Of a stretch of 41,674 nt of DNA, positions 24,189 through 31,716 are shown in pieces. Numbering within the stretch: the first letter of the stretch is position 1; each line of letters begins with the position of its first letter. The position numbers were made by a program, and so were the translations under genes. The stretch covers positions 1 through 41,674 of the forward strand of contig JAUMPM010000013.1 in assembly GCA_031294825.1 (NCBI GenBank), read 5' to 3'. The stretch is from Collinsella sp. (lineage in GTDB: Bacteria; Actinomycetota; Coriobacteriia; Coriobacteriales; Coriobacteriaceae). The notes beneath the pieces were generated by a model, which searched no databases, was not told where the DNA came from, and saw nothing but the letters and a program-made list of their open reading frames with translations.

Positions 24189-24377
24189 ACGATTCGCCAG
24201 ACAGTATGTATCGGCGAGGTGAGATATCAGTCTTCGTCAACCCGCAGGATAGCAGGGTTTTCGCTTGGGTTAGTCAAACGTTTTAGCGTTAATAAAACCC
24301 GAAACCAGCAGGCAATCATGGCGAAATAAATGGTTGAAAATCGGCCAATCATGTATATCAGTTGTTTAGAAGCGCAT

Positions 24378-26318
24378 TTAGTTTTCGGAACGGTTGGCCG
24401 ATGTCTGGGCGCGCTCGGCATTCCATGCAACAAGTGCCTCGTGGACCGCTTTGGCGACATCGGCCGGAACGCCTCGAACTTCTGCAATCTCCTGCTCGCT
24501 TGCCGCACGCAAACGCTTCATCGAGCCAAAATGGCGCATAAGGGCACGTTTTCTGGTGGGTCCCACGCCTGGAACGTCATCGAGTACCGAAACCGTCATG
24601 GCTTTATCGCGCAATTCGCGATGGAACGTGATGGCAAAACGGTGCGATTCATCGCGCACCTGTTTAATTAGATAGAGCGACGCGGACCCGGTTGGAAGCA
24701 CGACGGGAGTCTCGTCCCAAGGCACGAAAACCTCCTCATCGGCCTTTGCCAAGCCACAAACTGGTATATCGAGCCCAAGAGTTTCAAGTTGCTTGATCGC
24801 AGCGGTCAATTGCGGCTTACCGCCATCGACAACGAGCAAATCGGGGCGCGAGCCAAAGCGCTCGTCGGCCATGCGCTCGGGAGCATAGCGTCGTCCCAAA
24901 ACCTCGGACATCGACACGAAGTCGTTTGCCTCGTCCAATTCGGCCTGAATTTTAAAACGGCGGTACTGGCTCTTGTCGGCGCGCCCGTTGGTAAACACCA
25001 CCATCGAGGCGACCGTAAAGGTGCCATGCAGTGTAGAGATATCGAAGCACTCGATACGCATCGGCGGCGCCGGCAGCGCCAACGCGCTTTCGAGCTCCAG
25101 GAGCGCTTGATTGGTGCGGTCGTCAGCGTACCCCGTTCGCATCATATAGCGCATGAGGGCATGGCGCGCATTTTTGGATGCCATATCGAGCAGACGGTGC
25201 TTTTCGCCACGCTGCGGCCTATGGAGATGGCAGGAACGTTCACGCTTGCCCGCAAGCCACTCCCCCAGCGCCTCCGCATCCTCAAGCTCGACGGAAAGGT
25301 TGACCTCAGCTGGAATATCAGCCGTCTCGTCGTAATAGCGCTTAAGAAAGCCCGATTGAAGTTCCTCTTCGTCGACATCCAAACCCTTATCGAGAATAAA
25401 CTCGCAGGTTCGAACCGTTCGACCCTCACGCACGACAAAGACGCAAGCGGCGGAGATGGTCTCTTCGCGATAGAAACCGATGACATCGATATCGACACTG
25501 GAGGGAAAAACGACTTGCTGACGATCGTCCAGACCCCTGATGACCTCCAAACGACGTTTGACGCGTGCCGCGCGCTCAAAGTCGAGCGCCTCGGCGGCAT
25601 CCGTCATCTCGGAGGTCAGCTCATCGACGACATCCTTGCGATGGCCCGACAAAAAGCGCTCGACACGCTTGACGTTCTTGGCATAGTCTGCCGGGGAAAT
25701 CGCGCCGACACACGCACCCGGGCCGCGCCCGACATGGTAGTCAAAGCAGGGACGCCCGTTTTGCGCGCAAATCATATTGACGATGTCTTCCTCGCCCTTG
25801 TGGGACTCGACGATACGACGACAGCGACGCCACTCCGCACAGGATGCGGAGCAGATGGGGATAACCTTGCGCAGCGTATCTATCGTCTCACGTGCCGCAC
25901 GGCTATCGGTATAGGGTCCAAAATAGCGCGTTCCCGGCTTATGACGCTCACGCGTATATTTGATAGCGGGATACAGGTCGCCCTTTGTAATGGCGATAAA
26001 GGGGTAGCTCTTGTCATCCTTGAGGTCGACGTTAAAGTACGGATGGTACTGACCAATCAAATTGCGCTCGAGCACCAACGCCTCATGCTCGGTCTCCACC
26101 ACGATATAGTCAAAGCTCGCCACCAGCTGCATCATCAGCGGGATCTTTTGACGCTCATCCTGCAGTGTCACGTATTGACGCATACGGGCGCGTAGGTTTT
26201 TTGCCTTGCCCACGTAGATGACATCGCCCTTGGCATCCTTCCAAAGGTAGCAACCGGGTTGTGTAGGAACGCGCGAAACCTGCTCGGCAAGCGTTGGAAT
26301 GTTGTCGTGACCGGCCAC
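24378..26318 (-). CDS. uvrC: Excinuclease ABC subunit UvrC
   Basis: Nuclease that makes both cuts around a lesion marked by UvrA and UvrB. The 646-residue protein has the GIY-YIG domain (about 18-50, PGCYLWKDAKGDVIYVGKAKNL written in two parts: PGCYLWKD and VIYVGKAKNLRAR) and a Cys-rich region (ICSASCAEWRRC and CAQNGRPCFDYH). After these come a UVR motif (ALDFERAARVKRRLEVI), the RNase-H-like domain with CFDISTLHGT and VVDGGKPQL, and a C-terminal helix-hairpin-helix (DVPGVGPTRKRAL). The start is GTG with a modest AGTAGG site, 6 bases after murJ. It is the last gene of ybaK-murJ-uvrC. Confidence 0.95.
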   Translation of the reverse strand: MAGHDNIPTLAEQVSRVPTQPGCYLWKDAKGDVIYVGKAKNLRARMRQYVTLQDERQKIPLMMQLVASFDYIVVETEHEALVLERNLIGQYHPYFNVDLKDDKSYPFIAITKGDLYPAIKYTRERHKPGTRYFGPYTDSRAARETIDTLRKVIPICSASCAEWRRCRRIVESHKGEEDIVNMICAQNGRPCFDYHVGRGPGACVGAISPADYAKNVKRVERFLSGHRKDVVDELTSEMTDAAEALDFERAARVKRRLEVIRGLDDRQQVVFPSSVDIDVIGFYREETISAACVFVVREGRTVRTCEFILDKGLDVDEEELQSGFLKRYYDETADIPAEVNLSVELEDAEALGEWLAGKRERSCHLHRPQRGEKHRLLDMASKNARHALMRYMMRTGYADDRTNQALLELESALALPAPPMRIECFDISTLHGTFTVASMVVFTNGRADKSQYRRFKIQAELDEANDFVSMSEVLGRRYAPERMADERFGSRPDLLVVDGGKPQLTAAIKQLETLGLDIPVCGLAKADEEVFVPWDETPVVLPTGSASLYLIKQVRDESHRFAITFHRELRDKAMTVSVLDDVPGVGPTRKRALMRHFGSMKRLRAASEQEIAEVRGVPADVAKAVHEALVAWNAERAQTSANRSEN

Positions 26319-26324
26319 GCGAAC

Positions 26325-28007
26325 CTACTTACGACGAAGCAGCGCCGAGACCTCGGGCATCTTAAGGACGGCGGCAAGGCCAAAGGTAACAGCAAGCGAG
26401 ACGACACCCGCAACGCAAACATAGCCAAGAGTAATCAGAATCGAGCCGCCAAGTGCCCCGACAAAGTGCTCAAGCGCCCACATGACGCCGGCGCCTGCGG
26501 CAGCACCCAGGCCACCGAGCAAAAGGCCAAAGAAACCGCCATGCAGGATAGATTTGACCTGAAGGCCACGCAGGCGACGACGCAGCCACCACAGCGAACA
26601 GCCGACCAAGATCACGTAGTCGACGACATACGAAAGCGCGATTGCCGGCATACCGAAGCCCAGCACAACGCCAAACAGCAGAACCGAGCCGGCCTGGCCG
26701 ATGGCGGAATACAGGCAATAGCGGCTATAAGGCTTCATATCGAGCAGGGCAGAGAAGCTCTTCTGCATCAACACGACCACGCCGTAGAGCGGCAGCGAGA
26801 ACGCCAGGTAGACAAGGAACTCGGACACCAGCGCCACGCCGGACTCGTCAAACTTACCGGCACAGTAAATCATGTTAAGCGGACGCGCGAAGACAATCAG
26901 GTACAGCGCGAACGGAATCAGGAAGAACAGCATCTGGGCGACGCCACGCGAAATGCCCGTGCGAACGCTGTCGTAATCCTTCTCCTGTGCGTCGTGAGAG
27001 AGCTCGGTATAGAGCGCCGTCGAAAGCGAGGCGGCAATCAGCGCGTAGGGTAGCGTGTACCACAGGCGCGCATAGGCGATGACGGAAGGGCCAGTCTCGG
27101 GCTGGACCACCAGCGCGGCAGCGTTGGTGATAGAAGTCGAGACAAACATGCACACCGTGGCGAGCAGCGTCGGGATACCGAGCGCAATCGTCTGGCGCAG
27201 CGCGGGGTCCTTAAAGTCGATATGGATATGGGGATGCACGCCGTGCTTGCCAAGCGCGGGGATCTGACATGCCATCTGAACAAAGACACCGAGGGTCGTA
27301 CCGGCCGCAATCAAGATGATGCCGGCACGTTCACCAAACTGTGCGGACACGGGCGCAAAACCCATAAAGCTCGCAATGACGATCACATTGTTGAGGACCG
27401 GGGCAAACGTCGACCAGAAGTAGTCGCGGTGTGCGTTGAGAACGCCCGAGAACACCGAGCCCAAACCATAAAACAGGATCTGGATGGCAAAGAAACGGAA
27501 CATGAACGCAGCGGTATCCATGCTGCCACCGTCACCCGAAAGGAACGATTGCGTCCAGATAAAGCCCGGGGCGAACACGGTCCCCAGCAACGAAATGCCA
27601 CCCAGCACCAAAAGCAGAATGCCGAGCAGGTTGCCCACGTACTCGTTCGAGGCCTCGCGACCCTGCTCACGCCTCACGCCCATGTACACGGGCAAAAACG
27701 CCGTCACGAGCATGCCACCCATCACGAGTTCGTAGAGCATATTGGGCAGGTTGTTGGCGACCTGATAGGAGGACGAGAGCAGCGACATGCCGATAGCGGC
27801 CGCCATTGCCCACGTGCGGATAAAACCGGTGACGCGAGACACGATAGTCAGGATGGTCATAAGCCCGGCGGAACGACCAACCGTGGAGTAGTCCGACGAA
27901 CCCATGTCGTCAGTGTCATCTCGCGACGAAGAAGCTTCGGATGAGGGTGTCTGAGGCGCAGATTCTTTTGCAAAATGAGCTCCGCGCTTCAATTCTTCCT
28001 GCGGCAT
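26325..28007 (-). CDS. murJ: Lipid II flippase MurJ (MviN family)
   Basis: Moves the peptidoglycan precursor lipid II across the membrane. The 560-residue protein has a polar, Ser/Asp-rich N-terminal tail of about 48 residues. The MviN core follows, with GRSAGLMTILTIVSRVTGFIR at its start (GRSAGLMTIL, SRVTGFIRT), ANNLPNMLYELV, FAPVLNN and about fourteen hydrophobic spans. The position three bases after ybaK and six before uvrC makes one compact operon. murJ more often sits near the origin in actinobacteria, so this place beside uvrC is less usual. The cytoplasmic tail lacks an obvious domain. Confidence 0.92.
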   Translation of the reverse strand: MPQEELKRGAHFAKESAPQTPSSEASSSRDDTDDMGSSDYSTVGRSAGLMTILTIVSRVTGFIRTWAMAAAIGMSLLSSSYQVANNLPNMLYELVMGGMLVTAFLPVYMGVRREQGREASNEYVGNLLGILLLVLGGISLLGTVFAPGFIWTQSFLSGDGGSMDTAAFMFRFFAIQILFYGLGSVFSGVLNAHRDYFWSTFAPVLNNVIVIASFMGFAPVSAQFGERAGIILIAAGTTLGVFVQMACQIPALGKHGVHPHIHIDFKDPALRQTIALGIPTLLATVCMFVSTSITNAAALVVQPETGPSVIAYARLWYTLPYALIAASLSTALYTELSHDAQEKDYDSVRTGISRGVAQMLFFLIPFALYLIVFARPLNMIYCAGKFDESGVALVSEFLVYLAFSLPLYGVVVLMQKSFSALLDMKPYSRYCLYSAIGQAGSVLLFGVVLGFGMPAIALSYVVDYVILVGCSLWWLRRRLRGLQVKSILHGGFFGLLLGGLGAAAGAGVMWALEHFVGALGGSILITLGYVCVAGVVSLAVTFGLAAVLKMPEVSALLRRK

Positions 28008-28010
28008 CGC

Positions 28011-28511
28011 TCAGTCCTCTCTCGTAATCGCGGCAACCGTCGCCCCGCAAAATGCAATTAAATCATCGGGTGCAAGCTCGAGCTGATAACCACGCTTGCC
28101 TCCCGAAATAAAAATGGTATCCCAAAGGACACACGTCTCATCAATGAGCGTCCGGTAGCGTTTTTTCATACCGACCGGGCTGCAGCCGCCGCGAACGTAG
28201 CCAGTCGCCGCAAGCAAATCCTTCACATGCATCATGGCCAAGGACTTCTCCCCCGCGGCACGCGCGGCGGACTTTAGATCGAGCTCGTCGGCAACAGGGA
28301 TACAGCACACGACATAGTCGTTGGACGGTGTCACGCAGACCAAAGTCTTAAATCCTTGACCGGGCTCCTCGCCAAGCTGCTCCGAAATCGCGACCCCCAG
28401 GCCCACCGACTCATCACCATCGTCTTCGTACGTATGTAGAACATAGGAAATGCCGGCGCTTTCCAGCTCGCGCATCGCATTGGTTTTTGGCGTCTTTACA
28501 GCCTTTGCCAT
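28011..28511 (-). CDS. ybaK: Cys-tRNA(Pro)/Cys-tRNA(Cys) deacylase YbaK/EbsC
   Basis: Small trans-editing enzyme that removes cysteine from mischarged tRNA-Pro. The 166-residue protein has the YbaK fold: TNAMRELESAGISYVLHTYE at the N-terminus (TNAMREL), the conserved Lys in FKTLVCV, the GYVRGGCSPVGMKK glycine motif and the ending IFISGGKRGYQLEL. AAAGGATATGTC precedes the ATG; a 32-codon upstream extension is unsupported. It is the first gene of the ybaK-murJ-uvrC operon and follows the uvrA terminator. Confidence 0.92.
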   Translation of the reverse strand: MAKAVKTPKTNAMRELESAGISYVLHTYEDDGDESVGLGVAISEQLGEEPGQGFKTLVCVTPSNDYVVCCIPVADELDLKSAARAAGEKSLAMMHVKDLLAATGYVRGGCSPVGMKKRYRTLIDETCVLWDTIFISGGKRGYQLELAPDDLIAFCGATVAAITRED

Positions 28512-28592
28512 GACATATCCTTTCCCTCGCATTCGGACGCGAGGATTAAGTATATGTCCAATTCGGCTGCATACGTCACTTCGACACAGCAA

Positions 28593-28623
28593 GCGCCATC
28601 GAATCACAAGGAGTCGATGGCGC
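28593..28623 (-). terminator. Hairpin after uvrA
   Basis: GCGCCATCGA and TCGATGGCGC form a perfect 10-bp stem around an 11-base loop, 20 bases after the uvrA stop. The following bases (TTGCTGTG) are only partly T-rich, so termination may be incomplete. Confidence 0.65.
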
Positions 28624-28643
28624 CCATAAACTGAATCGCCTAT

Positions 28644-31523
28644 TTATTGAGCATCAAGTTGAGCCTGACGCTCCCGGTCGCGCCTGAGCAACGGCGCCAA
28701 AAACTTGCCCGTATAACTCTGCGGACAGTCCGCAACCTGCTCCGGTGTGCCCGAAACCACGACGGTTCCGCCGCCGTTACCGCCCTCGGGACCCATATCG
28801 ATCAGGCGGTCGGCAACCTTGATGACATCAAGGTTGTGCTCAATCACCAGCACCGTGTTGCCCGCATCGACCAAGCGCTGCAGCACATCGAGCAGCTGGC
28901 GGACGTCCTCAAAATGAAGGCCGGTCGTCGGCTCGTCCAAAATATAGAACGTCTTGCCCGTCTGGCGTCGATGAAGCTCCTTGGCGAGTTTCACACGCTG
29001 CGCCTCGCCGCCCGAAAGCGTCGTGGCGGGCTGGCCCAGGCTCACGTAGCCCAAGCCTACATCGTACAGCGTCTGAAGCTTGCGCTTAATCTGCGGGATA
29101 TTCCCAAAGAAAGCCAGTGCCTCGGCCACGCTCATGTCAAGTACGTCCGAGATGGTCTTGCCACGGTAAGTGACCTCGAGTGTCTCGCGGTTGTAGCGTT
29201 TACCGCCGCAAACTTCGCAGGGAACGTAGATATCGGGAAGGAAGTGCATCTCGATCTTGATCTGTCCGTCGCCCTTGCACGCCTCACAGCGCCCGCCACT
29301 CACATTAAAGGAGAAACGACCCGGCGAGTAGCCGCGCGCCTTCGACTCCGGCGTACTCGCAAACAGCGCGCGAAGATCATCCCACAGGCCGATATAGGTA
29401 GCAGGGTTGGAACGCGGCGTGCGGCCAATCGGCGACTGGTCGATATCGATAACCTTATCGATACACTCAATGCCCTCGATTTTCTTATATGGACCCACAG
29501 GGCGCGTCGAACGGTGAATGGCATTCGTAAGGGCAGGCGCAATGGTATCGGTAACCAGGGAGCTCTTGCCCGATCCCGACACGCCGGTAACAACCGTAAG
29601 CGTACCAAACTCGATCTTGGCAGTAACGTTTTTGAGGTTGTTGGCTCGAGCGCCCGTAATTTTAAGGCAGCCGCGACCGGGCTTGCGCCGTTCATCAGGC
29701 ACCCGGATCATTCGTTTGCCGGTCAGATAAGCGCCCGTCATCGACTCAGGACACGCCATGATATCGGCAGGCGTTCCCGCCGCGACTACGTGTCCGCCGT
29801 TGACGCCGGCGCCGGGACCCATGTCGATCACGTAATCGGCGGCACGGATTGTATCCTCGTCGTGTTCGACGACGATAACGGTATTGCCGATATCGCGCAG
29901 GCGCTCAAGCGTCTTGATCAGGCGCTCGTTGTCACGCTGATGAAGACCGATCGAGGGCTCATCCAGAATATAGAGCACGCCCATGAGACCCGCGCCGATC
30001 TGCGTTGCCAGGCGAATACGCTGCGCCTCGCCACCAGAAAGCGTCGCCGAGGCACGATCGAGCGTCAGATAGTCGAGTCCAACATCGACCAGAAAACGCA
30101 AGCGCTCCAGGATTTCCTTGACGATGCGCCCGCCGATAAACTGTTGGCGCTCGGTGAGCTCCAGGCCCTCAAAAAACTCGAGCGACTCACGGCACGACAG
30201 GCAACAAACCTCGTAAATGGACTTGCCACCCACGGTGACGGCGAGCATCTCAGGGCGCAAACGAGCGCCGTGGCAGCTCGAGCACGGTTCCTCGCGAATG
30301 TACTTCTCCAAGCGCGCCTTGGTGTTCTCGTTCGTCGTCTCGGTATAGCGTTCGTACAGGATGTTGCGAACGCCCGAAAACTTGGTATCCCACTGGCTGC
30401 GACGTCCGTCGAGCTTTTGGTAGTCGACCGAGATCTTCGTATCGCCCAGGCCATCCAAGAATGCACGACGCACGCGAGGGGGCAAGTCCTCCCACGGCGT
30501 ATCGGTGCTCACCTTAAAGTGTTTGCAGACCGCAGCAAAAATCTGCGGATAGTAGTTCGAATTGCCAAACAGGCTACCAAAGACTCCGTCGGCAATGGAC
30601 TTCGAGGGGTCCTCGATCAGCGCCTCGGCATCAACGGTTTTCTTAAAGCCCAGGCCGTCGCACTCAGGACATGCGCCATAGGGAGCGTTGAACGAAAAAT
30701 CACGCGGCTGAAGATCGTCAATGGAGTGACCATGCTCCGGGCACGCCAAGGCCAACGAATACTCCAGCAGCTCGCCCTCGGTCCCCTCGGGAGCATCACG
30801 ATCGGGCAGCATGTACACGTTTACATTGCCGTGAGCCAGCGCGGTCGCCTGCTCAACAGACTCGGCGATACGGCCCAGAGAGTTCTCACGGATCACGATG
30901 CGATCGACCACGACCTCGATATCGTGCTTGAACTTCTTGTCCAGATCGATCGGATCGTCGAGCGAGCGCACTTCACCGTCGACACGCACGCGGCTAAAGC
31001 CCTCGGCGCGAAGGTCCTCAAACAGTTTGGTGTACTCGCCTTTTCGCCCGCGCACCACCGGTGCCAGCACAAACGCGCGACGGCCCTCCCCCGCCGCCAA
31101 GACCTTGTCGGCAACCTGGTCGGTCGTCTGACGCTCAATGACGCGGCCGCATTCGGGACAGTGCGGAGTGCCCACACGGGCGAACAGCAGGCGCAGATAG
31201 TCATAAATCTCGGTTACGGTGCCAACCGTCGAGCGAGGGTTTTTAGACGTCGTCTTTTGGTCGATCGACACCGCCGGCGAAAGGCCGTCGATTGAATCCA
31301 AGTCGGGTTTGTCCATCTGGCCCAAGAACTGGCGCGCATAGCTCGAAAGACTCTCGACGTATCGACGCTGGCCCTCGGCATAGATAGTGTCAAATGCCAG
31401 CGAACTCTTGCCCGAGCCAGAAAGACCGGTAATGACCACGAGTTGGTCGCGCGGAATGGAAACATCGATATCACGGAGGTTGTGCTCACGAGCGCCGCGA
31501 ATAACGATAGAAGAATCAGACAT
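28644..31523 (-). CDS. uvrA: Excinuclease ABC subunit UvrA
   Basis: DNA-damage sensor ATPase of nucleotide excision repair. The 959-residue protein has two ABC modules: Walker A GLSGSGKSS near the N-terminus and GVSGSGKSS in the second half, with two LSGGEAQR signatures. Zinc-binding Cys pairs are visible at CPECGR, CSSCHG and CEACKGDG...CEVCGG. The start (MSDSSIVIRGAREHNLRD) is set by AAGGAGCTTCC; the open 22-codon extension is unsupported. A LexA-box-like sequence lies about 65 bases upstream. It is divergent from the LTA-synthase-like gene. Confidence 0.96.
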   Translation of the reverse strand: MSDSSIVIRGAREHNLRDIDVSIPRDQLVVITGLSGSGKSSLAFDTIYAEGQRRYVESLSSYARQFLGQMDKPDLDSIDGLSPAVSIDQKTTSKNPRSTVGTVTEIYDYLRLLFARVGTPHCPECGRVIERQTTDQVADKVLAAGEGRRAFVLAPVVRGRKGEYTKLFEDLRAEGFSRVRVDGEVRSLDDPIDLDKKFKHDIEVVVDRIVIRENSLGRIAESVEQATALAHGNVNVYMLPDRDAPEGTEGELLEYSLALACPEHGHSIDDLQPRDFSFNAPYGACPECDGLGFKKTVDAEALIEDPSKSIADGVFGSLFGNSNYYPQIFAAVCKHFKVSTDTPWEDLPPRVRRAFLDGLGDTKISVDYQKLDGRRSQWDTKFSGVRNILYERYTETTNENTKARLEKYIREEPCSSCHGARLRPEMLAVTVGGKSIYEVCCLSCRESLEFFEGLELTERQQFIGGRIVKEILERLRFLVDVGLDYLTLDRASATLSGGEAQRIRLATQIGAGLMGVLYILDEPSIGLHQRDNERLIKTLERLRDIGNTVIVVEHDEDTIRAADYVIDMGPGAGVNGGHVVAAGTPADIMACPESMTGAYLTGKRMIRVPDERRKPGRGCLKITGARANNLKNVTAKIEFGTLTVVTGVSGSGKSSLVTDTIAPALTNAIHRSTRPVGPYKKIEGIECIDKVIDIDQSPIGRTPRSNPATYIGLWDDLRALFASTPESKARGYSPGRFSFNVSGGRCEACKGDGQIKIEMHFLPDIYVPCEVCGGKRYNRETLEVTYRGKTISDVLDMSVAEALAFFGNIPQIKRKLQTLYDVGLGYVSLGQPATTLSGGEAQRVKLAKELHRRQTGKTFYILDEPTTGLHFEDVRQLLDVLQRLVDAGNTVLVIEHNLDVIKVADRLIDMGPEGGNGGGTVVVSGTPEQVADCPQSYTGKFLAPLLRRDRERQAQLDAQ

Positions 31524-31584
31524 GGAAGCTCCTTGCCTCCTATTGCATCGAATCATACTGTCGATGAGTTTAGCGCACTCGACG

Positions 31585-31598
31585 CGCACAGATGTTCG
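31585..31598 (-). promoter_or_regulatory. Possible LexA (SOS) box upstream of uvrA
   Basis: The minus strand reads CGAACATCTGTGCG, one arm CGAAC matching the Gram-positive SOS box and the other (GTGCG instead of GTTCG) imperfect. The position 62-75 bases before the uvrA ATG is sensible. A weak TAAACT -10-like hexamer follows. Confidence 0.4.
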
Positions 31599-31716
31599 TA
31601 ATACAAGATTCGCAGACCTTTAGCTTTGCGTATCGGGCGCTTTGTTTCTCGAAATGCCGTGGAAAGGTTACAGTAATCTAATACTGAACTTAATTTGCTG
31701 TAACAGAGGAACGTCC

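Larger units (their letters stand above)
24132..24215. repeat. 11-bp inverted repeat flanking the sat promoter
   Basis: CCGATACATAC (24132-24142) and GTATGTATCGG (24205-24215) are perfect reverse complements. One lies just upstream of the -35 box and the other downstream of the -10 box. Paired sites like this could be bound by one dimeric regulator with DNA looping or by two dimers; this is inference. Confidence 0.55.
24014..24377. other. Control region between uvrC and the sialic-acid operon
   Basis: The longest gene-free stretch of the window (364 bases). It holds the predicted sat promoter and operator and an 11-bp inverted repeat flanking them. It also has a LacI-like AAACGTTT core at 24276-24283 and an AT-rich imperfect hairpin at 24255-24300 that might end the uvrC transcript, although no U-run follows. 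No open frame with a ribosome site was found. Confidence 0.6.

Noticed and set aside
28647..31295. An 882-codon open frame on the plus strand opposite uvrA
   Set aside because: It mirrors the uvrA codon pattern, has no family motif, and uvrA is beyond doubt.
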